Part shown: in pieces, positions 6,853-13,617 of the stretch
How positions within the stretch are numbered: position 1 is the stretch's first letter
How the letters are laid out: every line of letters begins with the position of its first letter
Origin: JBBSTY01 sp038235385
GTDB lineage: Bacteria > Actinomycetota > Acidimicrobiia > Acidimicrobiales > Acidimicrobilacustridaceae
NCBI GenBank assembly: GCA_038235385.1
Contig: JBBSTY010000090.1
Coordinates: 1-17,827 of the forward strand
DNA length: 17,827 nucleotides
Direction: 5' to 3'
The notes under the pieces: model-generated
Told to the model about the DNA's origin: nothing
The model's database searches: none
The model's input: only the letters and a program-made list of their open reading frames with translations
Program-made: the position numbers and the translations under genes

Positions 6853-7215
6853 TCAGGTCGTCGATGAGCTCTCGGTGGGGGACGCGAACTCCTGGTACGC
6901 CGCGAACGCCCGCGGTGCCCACACGGTGGCGGGTCCGCCCTTCATGAGCAGGGCCACGCCGAGCGCCTCGGCGACCTCCTGCTCGGTGGCACCGGCGGCG
7001 GCAGCCCCCCGGGCGTGGGCGGCGATGCAGCCGTCGCAGTGATCGACGACGCCGACGACCAGGGCGATGAGCTCCTTGACCTTGGCCGGGAGGGCGCCCT
7101 CGGCCATCGCCGACCGGTGGAGCGCCGAGAAGCCGGACCACGTGTCCGGAATGGCATGGCGGAGGGCTCGGGTGGGTGCGCGCAGATCGTCAGCGACATC
7201 GTGGAAGTGGCCCAT
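6853..7215 (-). CDS. Carboxymuconolactone decarboxylase/AhpD-like CxxC protein
   Basis: This 120-aa protein has the AhpD-type active-site pattern: Glu48 (KELIALVVG), Cys60 and Cys63 in HCDGC, and His67 (IAAHARG). The spacing E-x11-C-x2-C-x3-H is that of AhpD proton-relay proteins, so a redox-active disulfide and alkylhydroperoxidase-like or thiol-transfer role is more likely than lactone decarboxylation. A strong GAGGAG Shine-Dalgarno precedes ATG 7215. It lies 123 bp downstream of the persulfide dioxygenase gene on the same strand, so it may share persulfide-responsive control and help reduce sulfane-sulfur or peroxide by-products. That link is inferred from position only. Confidence 0.88.
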   Translation of the reverse strand: MGHFHDVADDLRAPTRALRHAIPDTWSGFSALHRSAMAEGALPAKVKELIALVVGVVDHCDGCIAAHARGAAAAGATEQEVAEALGVALLMKGGPATVWAPRAFAAYQEFASPTESSSTT

Positions 7216-7338
7216 GGTGCGCTCCTCTCGGTCGGGGTGGTCGAGCGACGTTCGGCCCGCGGGTCCAGCCTGGGACGCGGACGCCCGACGCCTCCGATGG
7301 TTCGGTGCCGTCGCGGGGTGCGGCCGAACGCAGGTCGA

Positions 7339-8712
7339 TCACTGCGGCGACGGGGCGAGGGTGGCGTTGTAGCCGCCGAGCAACTCGGCGACGGTGCCGA
7401 ACCCGGCTGAGCGCAGCAGCGACGCGGCGGTCGCCGACCGGTAGCCCCCCGCGCAGTAGACGACCGTCGGGCGATCCGGGTCGAGCTCGCCGACGCGATC
7501 GAGCAGGGTCGGGAGCGGCAGGTTGACCGACCCATCGATGCTTCCGACGACCGTCTCGCCGGGGTTGCGCACGTCGACGAGTTGCAGATCGGGATCGTCG
7601 GCACGCCACGCGTCGAGATCTCCCGCCGTGATGCGCGGTGCCCCCACGGCCAGGTCGGGCCGGTCGGCGAGCTGGGTGGTGATGTCGGTGACGGCACCGA
7701 TCACGTGATCGAACCCGATCCGGGCGAGTCGCACCCGGGCCTCCCGCTCGAGGCCGGGCTCGGTCACGACGATGACGGACTGACCGGGGCGCAGGACGTC
7801 GCCGGCGTACTCGGCGAAGCGGCCGTCGAGCCCCACGTTGATCGACCCCCGCAGGTGGCCGGACGCGAACAGGTCGGCCGGCCGGGCATCGATCACCACG
7901 GCACCGTCGATCTGCTGGCGGACCACCAGGTCGATGTCGAAGGCGGGGAGGTCATCGGTCTCGTCGAGCAGATCACGTTCCTTGCGATTCGCGTTGGCTG
8001 CGAACGCGAAGTAGAGGGGCGCGACGGACTGACCCTGGATGACCGCCTCGACGAACGCGTCCTCGCTCATCGGCGCCAGCGCGTAGTTGGTGGCGCGCTG
8101 CTCGCCGATCGTGGACTCGGAGGCCGTGGACAGGTTCTTGCCGCAGGCCGAGCCGGCTCCGTGCGCCGGGTAGACGCGCGTTGCGTCCGGAAGGGTGAGG
8201 AGCCGTTCGTGCAACGAGTGGTAGAGCTGACGGGCGAGCTCCTCCGCGGTGTACCCGATCGAGGTCAGCAGATCGGGTCGACCGACGTCGCCGATGAACA
8301 TCGCGTCGCCGGTGAGGACGCCCCACGGCTCCTCGCCGTCGCGCTCGTACACGACCACCGAGATCGACTCCGGGGTGTGTCCGGGCGTGTGGCGCACCTC
8401 GAGGACGACCTCGCCCAACGAGAGACGTTGGCCGTCGGCCAGACCGTCGAACGCGAAGTCCGGTTCCGCCCGGTCGCCGAAGGAGATCACCGCTCCCGTT
8501 GCCGACGCGAGCTCCAGGTGACCGGAGAGGAAGTCGGCGTGGAAGTGGGTCTCGATCACGCGCTCGATCTGCAGTCCGAGCTCGGCGGCGTCGGCGACGT
8601 ACGAGCCGACGTCGCGTTGCGGATCGACGACGACGGCGCGCCCGGTGGACTCGTCGCCGACGAGGTACGAGAACAGCGACAGACAACCGAGCTCGTACTG
8701 CTTGAAGATCAT
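7339..8712 (-). CDS. Persulfide dioxygenase with two rhodanese domains
   Basis: This 457-aa protein is a metallo-beta-lactamase-fold sulfur dioxygenase joined to two rhodanese domains. The MBL part carries HFHADFLSGH (metal ligands around His56, His58, Asp60, His65), HTPGHT (His112), TGDAMFIGDVGRPDL (Asp136 region) and YPAHGAGSACG (His184), the ETHE1-like pattern. Such enzymes oxidise glutathione- or other low-molecular-weight persulfides to sulfite with O2. Rhodanese domain 1 (about 262-345) has no cysteine at its active loop and is probably structural. Domain 2 (about 372-455) has Cys420 in YCAGGYRS and should transfer sulfane sulfur. I chose ATG 8712, preceded by GAGAGGG. It is divergent from a CstR-like gene with dyad operators between them. 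Confidence 0.93.
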   Translation of the reverse strand: MIFKQYELGCLSLFSYLVGDESTGRAVVVDPQRDVGSYVADAAELGLQIERVIETHFHADFLSGHLELASATGAVISFGDRAEPDFAFDGLADGQRLSLGEVVLEVRHTPGHTPESISVVVYERDGEEPWGVLTGDAMFIGDVGRPDLLTSIGYTAEELARQLYHSLHERLLTLPDATRVYPAHGAGSACGKNLSTASESTIGEQRATNYALAPMSEDAFVEAVIQGQSVAPLYFAFAANANRKERDLLDETDDLPAFDIDLVVRQQIDGAVVIDARPADLFASGHLRGSINVGLDGRFAEYAGDVLRPGQSVIVVTEPGLEREARVRLARIGFDHVIGAVTDITTQLADRPDLAVGAPRITAGDLDAWRADDPDLQLVDVRNPGETVVGSIDGSVNLPLPTLLDRVGELDPDRPTVVYCAGGYRSATAASLLRSAGFGTVAELLGGYNATLAPSPQ

Positions 8713-8762
8713 CGGGAACCCTCTCGTCTCGTGTGTGCAGCAGAGCCGGACACGACTCCAAC

Positions 8763-8778
8763 ATACCCGAAGGGGTAT
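8763..8778. promoter_or_regulatory. CsoR/CstR-type operator, site 1
   Basis: A perfect dyad, ATACCC-GAAG-GGGTAT, sits 50 bp upstream of the dioxygenase ATG. C/G-tract half sites ending in TA are the known operator style of CsoR/CstR-family repressors, and one such repressor is encoded 80 bp to the right. Confidence 0.7.
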
Positions 8779-8798
8779 CTTCTCCTCCGCAGGAACAA

Positions 8799-8821
8799 AC
8801 CCCCCGGGGTATATGTACCCC
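8799..8821. promoter_or_regulatory. CsoR/CstR-type operator, site 2
   Basis: A second perfect dyad, GGGGTA-TATG-TACCCC (8806-8821), overlaps a C6G4 tract starting at 8799. It reuses the same GGGTA half-site as site 1 and lies 36 bp upstream of the repressor ATG, which suggests autoregulation. TATATG inside it could act as a -10. Confidence 0.6.
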
Positions 8822-8857
8822 TGGACGACGATCACCGATGGAACCCCGGAGACGGCC

Positions 8858-9127
8858 ATGGATCTGCCCGACGATGTCACCGACGACCTGCGCAAGCGGT
8901 TGCGCCGCATCGCGGGGCAGGTCCAGGGCATCGAGCGGATGCTCGACGAAGGTCGAGAGTGCCGCGACGTCGTCACCCAGATCTCGGCGGCCAACCGGGC
9001 CCTCGAACAGACCGGCTTCCGGCTGGTGAGCGCAGGTCTCACCTACTGCCTCGAACATCCCGAGCAGGCCGAGGCCGATGGGTACCCCATCGCCGAGGTC
9101 GAGAAGATGTTCATGCGCCTGGCCTGA
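8858..9127 (+). CDS. cstR: CstR-like persulfide-sensing repressor (CsoR family)
   Basis: This 89-aa all-helical CsoR/RcnR-family protein opens with the DNA-contacting stretch LRKRLRRIAGQVQGIERML. The sensing positions are Cys35 (GRECRDVV) and Cys64 (GLTYCLEH), 29 residues apart as in CstR. The copper-ligand His of true CsoR is Gly60 here, which points away from copper sensing and towards persulfide sensing by Cys-Cys polysulfide linkage. ATG 8858 is preceded by GGAGA (8848-8852). It is divergent from the persulfide dioxygenase gene, with two dyads between. The gene symbol is a functional inference; a formaldehyde (FrmR) or metal specificity is less consistent with the residues. Confidence 0.88.
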   Translation: MDLPDDVTDDLRKRLRRIAGQVQGIERMLDEGRECRDVVTQISAANRALEQTGFRLVSAGLTYCLEHPEQAEADGYPIAEVEKMFMRLA

Positions 9128-9131
9128 CGGC

Positions 9132-9158
9132 CCCCACGGCCCGAGCGCGCTCGTGGGG
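9132..9158 (+). terminator. Candidate hairpin terminator after the cstR-like gene
   Basis: CCCCACG (9132-9138) and CGTGGGG (9152-9158) form a 7-bp GC-rich stem 5 bp past the stop codon, with the palindrome GAGCGCGCTC inside the loop. A pyrimidine run (TCCCCTCCCC) follows but there is no T-tract. The rest of 9159-9269 shows nothing recognisable. Confidence 0.35.
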
Positions 9159-9269
9159 TCCCCTCCCCGCGGTGAGCGGCCCCGGAACCGGACACGGCCG
9201 AGCCCGCGAACGACCGCCCCCGCGCGGTCGAGGTCGGCGGTCGACGAGCTCCTCCTGTCGGTTCCTCGA

Positions 9270-9275
9270 TAGGCT
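9270..9275 (+). promoter_or_regulatory. Candidate -10 element upstream of the lipase gene
   Basis: TAGGCT, a common actinobacterial -10 form, lies 77 bp upstream of the lipase ATG. No convincing -35 is seen at the expected spacing. Confidence 0.25.
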
Positions 9276-9352
9276 CGGGTCGCACGTGCGGTGGGGACCG
9301 CACGTCAGCGAGGCGCTGGGGTCCGCGGCGCCCGGGACGAGGGGGAACCGCG

Positions 9353-10861
9353 ATGGGCAACGAGCGCAGATCGATCCGAGGCGCGGTCGGCGTCGCCGCG
9401 CTGGCGGTGATCGCCAGCGTCGTGGCGTTGGTGTCGCCCCCGGCCCAGGCGCAGACCCCGCCGATCCCGCGGAACCCGATCATCTTCGTGCACGGCGTCC
9501 TCGGCTCGGCGAACCAGTTCGAGTCGCAGTCGATGCGCTTCACCAGCAACGGCTACCCGATCGACCACATCGTCGGGCTCGACTACGACTCGGTCAACAT
9601 CGGAGCGAACACCGAGTTGGTGCGCGGGCAGCTGGATGCCCTGATCGCCTCGCTCCTGGCCGAGACCGGTGCCAGCCAGGTCGATCTGATCGGCCATTCG
9701 CTCGGCACCTCGGTGCTGCAGGGCTACCTCAACAGCTCGCCGGATCGAGCCGCCGACGTCGCCCACTACGTCAACCTCGACGGCTTCCCCGCCGCATCGC
9801 TCCCGGGAGGGGTCCCGACGCTCGCGGTGTGGGGACAGGGCAACGACGCCCGGGAGCTGGTCGGCGCCACCAACGTGCACCTCCCGGACCAGACCCACAC
9901 GCAGGTCGTCACCTCACGGGAGACCTTCGGCGCCATGTACGAGTTCCTCACCGGCACCGCTCCCGAATCGCTCGACATCATCCGCCAGCGGGCCGGCGAG
10001 ATCGAGCTGTCCGGTCGTGCCCACCTGTTCCCCTCCAACGAACCCGTTCCCGGGGGCGAGCTCCAGATCTACGCCGTCGATCCGGGAACCGGCGCCCGCC
10101 TCCGCCCGACACCCGACGCGACGTTCACGCTCACCGACGGTTCGTGGGGGCCGTTCAACGCCGATCCGGCCACGCACTACGAGTTCGCGCTGGTGCGCGA
10201 CGGCACCGCCCACCACCTCTACTTCGAGCCGTTCGTCCGCAGCAGCCAGATGATGCGCCTGCTGTCGTCGGAGCCGGGTGAGGGCCTCGATGCGCTGTGG
10301 GAGCGCGGGCCCGACCACGCCAACCTCGTGCTGCTCCGGAACAAGGAGTGGTGGGGAGACCAGGGAGCCGGCCTCGACGACCAACTGACCGTCGACGGCG
10401 TCGACGTGGTCAGCGCGGCCACCACCCCGATGAGCAAGCGGGCGCTCGCCGCGTTCGTGTGGGACATCGACGCCGACGGGATCAGCCACCCGGGTGTCCC
10501 CGCGGCTGCGTTCGCCGCCCTTCCCTTCCTCACCGGTGTCGACATCAGCGTTCCGGCGTCCCTGCCCCCCGATGACATCGTGGCGGTGCGCAGCGTCCCG
10601 CGCCTGGGCAACGGGCTCGTCGTCGAGGTGAACGTGCCGAACTGGCCGTCCGACACCGACCGGATCACGGTCCAGTTCAACGACTTCACCGTCACCGCCG
10701 ATCCGCCGCCACTGCCGCCCGACGACACCACGCCCACCACGGCGACGCCGTCCACGTCGACACCCGCGTCGTCCACGTCGTCCACCTCGACACCGGGGAC
10801 AGCCACGCCGCCCCCGCCGGCCGCCCAACCCGTCGTCGTGGGTCCCCGTCTCGCAGGCTGA
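9353..10861 (+). CDS. Secreted alpha/beta-hydrolase lipase with C-terminal beta domain
   Basis: This 502-aa protein has a Sec-type signal peptide (basic start, hydrophobic core at about 12-28, predicted cleavage near AQA-Q). The lipase catalytic domain follows: the oxyanion-hole HGVLG (47-51) and the nucleophile elbow GHSLG with Ser116. Probable partners are Asp165 (GQGNDARE) and His182 (DQTHTQ). Residues about 205-450 form a long beta-rich region resembling the C-terminal accessory domain of Archaeoglobus-type lipases. A Thr/Ser/Pro linker (about 455-490) ends the chain. No LPXTG or terminal membrane segment is present, so release or loose wall association is likely. GAGGGGG precedes ATG 9353. 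It probably hydrolyses carboxyl esters or lipids outside the cell. Confidence 0.85.
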   Translation: MGNERRSIRGAVGVAALAVIASVVALVSPPAQAQTPPIPRNPIIFVHGVLGSANQFESQSMRFTSNGYPIDHIVGLDYDSVNIGANTELVRGQLDALIASLLAETGASQVDLIGHSLGTSVLQGYLNSSPDRAADVAHYVNLDGFPAASLPGGVPTLAVWGQGNDARELVGATNVHLPDQTHTQVVTSRETFGAMYEFLTGTAPESLDIIRQRAGEIELSGRAHLFPSNEPVPGGELQIYAVDPGTGARLRPTPDATFTLTDGSWGPFNADPATHYEFALVRDGTAHHLYFEPFVRSSQMMRLLSSEPGEGLDALWERGPDHANLVLLRNKEWWGDQGAGLDDQLTVDGVDVVSAATTPMSKRALAAFVWDIDADGISHPGVPAAAFAALPFLTGVDISVPASLPPDDIVAVRSVPRLGNGLVVEVNVPNWPSDTDRITVQFNDFTVTADPPPLPPDDTTPTTATPSTSTPASSTSSTSTPGTATPPPPAAQPVVVGPRLAG

Positions 10862-10962
10862 CCCGCGCCGTCCGAGGGCCCACATCGAAGACGAACGATC
10901 CCGAACCGCCCGCTCGGCGGCGCAGACCCCGACGGTCTCTGCAAGGCTGATCACGAGCTTCG

Positions 10963-10998
10963 GACCCGGTCGGAGGCGCCACGGCGCCTGGTCGGGTC
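10963..10998 (+). promoter_or_regulatory. Hairpin/dyad upstream of the catalase gene
   Basis: GACCCG (10963-10968) pairs with CGGGTC (10993-10998), enclosing AGGCGC-CACG-GCGCCT (10974-10989). This two-tier hairpin ends 28 bp before the catalase ATG. It may be an operator or leader structure. The upstream part of this gap (10862-10962) shows nothing else clear. Confidence 0.35.
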
Positions 10999-11026
10999 GA
11001 GCGTCCACCACCCCCAGGAGCACCCG

Positions 11027-12589
11027 ATGACCGACGACCACGACCTCATCCACGACGGCACCGATCCGAGCGGCTCATCGATGTCGAACGGGGCGCCAGC
11101 GGAGAGCGACCGCAACAGCCTCAGCCTGTCGCCGAACGGCCCCCTGCTCCTCCACGACGTGCACCTCGTCGACACGCTGGCGCACTTCAACCGCGAGAAC
11201 ACGCCTGAGCGACGCCCCCACGCCAAGGGTTCCGGCGCCTTCGGCCGGTTCCGGGTGACCGAGGACCTGAGCCGCTACACGAAGGCGGCCGTGTTCCAGC
11301 CGGGCACCGAGACACGGATGCTCGCCCGGTTCTCCACGGTGGCCGGCGAGCTCGGTTCGCCCGACACGTGGCGCGACGTCCGCGGCTTCTCGCTCAAGTT
11401 CTACACGTCGGAGGGCAACTACGACCTCGTCGGCAACAACACCCCGGTGTTCTTCATCCGCGACCCGATCAAGTTCCCGCACTTCATCCGCTCCCAGAAG
11501 CGCCTCCCCGATTCCGGCCTGCGCGACGCCACCATGCAGTGGGACTTCTGGACCCACACCCCCGAATCCGCGCACCAGGTCACCTACCTGATGGGCGACC
11601 GGGGTCTGCCCCGCACCTGGCGCAACATGAACGGCTACGGCTCCCACACCTACATGTGGGTCAACGCCGCGGGCGAGAGGTCCTGGGTCAAGTACCACTT
11701 CCACACCCAGCAGGGCGTCGAGCACATCACCGGCGAGGAGGCCGAGCGCATCGCCGGCGCCGACGCCGACTTCCACCGGCGCGACCTCTTCGACGCCATC
11801 GAGCGTGGCGACCACCCGAGCTGGACCCTCTCGGTCCAGGTCATGCCGTACGAGGACGCCAAGACCTACCGCTTCAACCCGTTCGACCTCACCAAGACCT
11901 GGCCGCACTCGGACTACCCGCTCATCCGGGTCGGCACCATGACCCTCGACGAGAACCCCGAGAACTTCTTCGCCCAGATCGAGCAGGCCGCCTTCGCTCC
12001 GTCCAACATCGTCCCGGGCATCGGCTACTCCCCGGACAAGATGCTCCTCGGTCGGGTGTTCGCCTATGCCGACGCCCACCGCGCCCGCATCGGCACCAAC
12101 TTCGACCAGCTCCCGGTCAACCGGCCGGTCAACGGACCCATCAACCGCTACGCGGTCGACGGCAACATGGCCTTCGACCACAGCGGTTCCGCGGCGGTCT
12201 ACGCGCCCAACAGCTTCGATCGGTCCTACGCGGACCAGGAGGGCCCGGTGGCCGAGGGCTGGGAGGCCGACGGAGAGATGGTGCGCCAGGCGTACGAGCT
12301 CCATGCCGACGACGACGACTGGACGCAGGCCGGCACCCTGGTGCGCGACGTGTTCGACGACGCCGCCCGGGACCGATTCGTCGACACCGTCAGCGGCGCG
12401 CTCGATGGCGTGCGCGAGGACGTGCTCCAGCGAGCCCTGCGGTACTGGCGCAACGTCGACGAGGGCACCGGCGCGCGCATCGAGACCAAGGTGCGCGCCG
12501 CCGGCAGCGGTGCGCCCGTGCCGGGCATGGAGGGTGGCGTGCGCACCGACACCGTCCTCACCGAGCACCGCAGCGCCGCACCATCGTGA
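11027..12589 (+). CDS. katA: Heme catalase, monofunctional small-subunit type
   Basis: This 520-aa protein decomposes hydrogen peroxide to water and O2. Its landmarks are the distal heme motif RPHAKGSGAFG with His65, the DLVGNNTPVFFIRDP block (catalytic Asn at 137/138), the QGVEHIT and YPLIRVG core segments, and the proximal signature RVFAYADAHRARIG with heme-ligating Tyr347. Length (about 480-520) and the absence of a large C-terminal flavodoxin-like domain mark a clade 3 (KatA-like) enzyme. ATG 11027 is preceded by AGGAG. It is upstream of the universal stress protein gene on the same strand with a 137-bp gap, so it probably has its own unit. No signal peptide is present; it is cytoplasmic. 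Confidence 0.96.
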   Translation: MTDDHDLIHDGTDPSGSSMSNGAPAESDRNSLSLSPNGPLLLHDVHLVDTLAHFNRENTPERRPHAKGSGAFGRFRVTEDLSRYTKAAVFQPGTETRMLARFSTVAGELGSPDTWRDVRGFSLKFYTSEGNYDLVGNNTPVFFIRDPIKFPHFIRSQKRLPDSGLRDATMQWDFWTHTPESAHQVTYLMGDRGLPRTWRNMNGYGSHTYMWVNAAGERSWVKYHFHTQQGVEHITGEEAERIAGADADFHRRDLFDAIERGDHPSWTLSVQVMPYEDAKTYRFNPFDLTKTWPHSDYPLIRVGTMTLDENPENFFAQIEQAAFAPSNIVPGIGYSPDKMLLGRVFAYADAHRARIGTNFDQLPVNRPVNGPINRYAVDGNMAFDHSGSAAVYAPNSFDRSYADQEGPVAEGWEADGEMVRQAYELHADDDDWTQAGTLVRDVFDDAARDRFVDTVSGALDGVREDVLQRALRYWRNVDEGTGARIETKVRAAGSGAPVPGMEGGVRTDTVLTEHRSAAPS

Positions 12590-12590
12590 G

Positions 12591-12615
12591 CTGACCGATC
12601 GGCGCAGTCGGTCGG
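12591..12615 (+). terminator. Candidate hairpin terminator after catalase
   Basis: CTGACCGA (12591-12598) and TCGGTCGG (12608-12615) form an 8-bp stem with one G-T pair and a 9-nt loop directly after the catalase TGA. No T-tract follows. Confidence 0.35.
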
Positions 12616-12642
12616 GCGAGTCGCCGCGGATCTCGACGAATC

Positions 12643-12666
12643 GTTTCTTCTAGCCGGTACGGGATA
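12643..12666 (+). promoter_or_regulatory. Candidate general-stress (sigma-B/F-like) promoter
   Basis: GTTT (12643-12646), 14 nt, GGGATA (12661-12666) matches the GTTT-N14-16-GGGTA form of actinobacterial sigma-B/F promoters with one mismatch. It would give a leader of about 55 nt before ATG 12727. An alternative housekeeping -10, TAGGTT, is at 12684-12689. Confidence 0.4.
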
Positions 12667-12726
12667 AATCGTCGGGCGGTTGGTAGGTTCGAACGCAGAA
12701 ACCAACTCTGCCCCGCGAGGTTCTCC

Positions 12727-13617
12727 ATGGCCGACCACACCGATCCCGTTTCGACCTTTCGGCGGATGGTCGTCGGCAACGACGGGTCCGACTCCGCCGC
12801 TCGAGCGCTCGCGTGGGCAGGACGGCTCGCGCAGCGCAGCGGAGCCGAGGTCGTGGTGGCCCGGATGTTCTCGCCCGTCGAGGCGGAGGTGAGCCCGGAG
12901 GTCTTCGACGAGCTCGAGCAGGACGCCAGCGGCGACGTCGAACGCATCGCGCTCGAGCTGCTGGGGCCGCTCGGGATCTCGTACCGCACGATGGTCGAAC
13001 CGGGCACCCCCGACGGCCTCCTCCGGCTCGGCGACGACCTCGATGCCGATCTCATCGTGGTCGGGACACGCGGTGAGGGGGGCTTCGCTGCCCTCCACAT
13101 CGGGAGCACGGCGCACCACCTCGCGCACCGCGCCGAACGGCCGCTCGCCATCATCCCGATCGCCGGCGCGGATGCCTCCTTCGACCGGATCGTGGTCGGG
13201 ATCGACGGATCCACCGGGAGCACGAGCGCAGCGGCCTGGGGGGGCGCCCTGGCCATGAGCACCGGCTCGGAGGTCATCGCCGTGCAGAGCTTCGAGCCCT
13301 ACGTCGAGTGGGTGCCGGACTCGGATCCGCAGAGCGTGATGTCCTCGGTTGCGCACGACACCGACGAGTGCACCGCGGCGATGCGAGCGCAGGGCGTGCA
13401 GGTGCGGACCCAGGTCGTCAAGGACGTCCACCCCGTTGCCGCCCTGGCGGCGGCGGTCGAACAGGAGAGCGCCGGCGTCGCCGTCGTCGGCCGCCGGGGA
13501 CACGGGGGCCTCGCCGGTCAGCTGCTCGGCGGCGTGCCCGAACGGCTCCTCCACCACACCCACATCCCGGTCGTCGTCGTCCCATCCCGGCTGACCGGCC
13601 ACGAAGGGAAGAACTAG
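12727..13617 (+). CDS. Universal stress protein with two UspA domains
   Basis: This 296-aa protein has two tandem UspA folds (about 10-146 and 152-287). Each starts with a VVGxDGS-type strand (MVVGNDGSDSA; IVVGIDGSTGS). Domain 1 has the intact ATP-binding signature GTRG-x9-GS (113-127). Domain 2 reads GRRG-x9-GG (255-269), with the last Ser replaced by Gly, so it may bind ATP weakly or differently. Such proteins bind ATP and modulate physiology in stress or hypoxia. A GAGG Shine-Dalgarno precedes ATG 12727. Its TAG (13615-13617) is immediately followed by the GTG of the NuoF-hemerythrin gene, so the two are almost certainly co-transcribed and translationally coupled. Confidence 0.95.
   Translation: MADHTDPVSTFRRMVVGNDGSDSAARALAWAGRLAQRSGAEVVVARMFSPVEAEVSPEVFDELEQDASGDVERIALELLGPLGISYRTMVEPGTPDGLLRLGDDLDADLIVVGTRGEGGFAALHIGSTAHHLAHRAERPLAIIPIAGADASFDRIVVGIDGSTGSTSAAAWGGALAMSTGSEVIAVQSFEPYVEWVPDSDPQSVMSSVAHDTDECTAAMRAQGVQVRTQVVKDVHPVAALAAAVEQESAGVAVVGRRGHGGLAGQLLGGVPERLLHHTHIPVVVVPSRLTGHEGKN

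Noticed and set aside
8858..9127. Copper-sensing CsoR
   Set aside because: The conserved His ligand is replaced by Gly60, only the two cysteines remain, and the divergent partner is a persulfide enzyme rather than a copper exporter.
7582..10281. 899-codon plus-strand open frame
   Set aside because: It is antisense to the persulfide dioxygenase and out of frame with the cstR-like and lipase genes. It has no recognisable domain.
10723..10858. Cell-wall anchor at the lipase C-terminus
   Set aside because: The Thr/Ser/Pro stretch looks like a wall-spanning linker, but there is no LPXTG motif, membrane segment or basic tail after it.
12643..12726. DosR-type hypoxia box upstream of the universal stress protein
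   Set aside because: The GGGATAAATCG stretch does not form the GGGACT-AGTCCC dyad; the GTTT-N14-GGGATA reading fits better.
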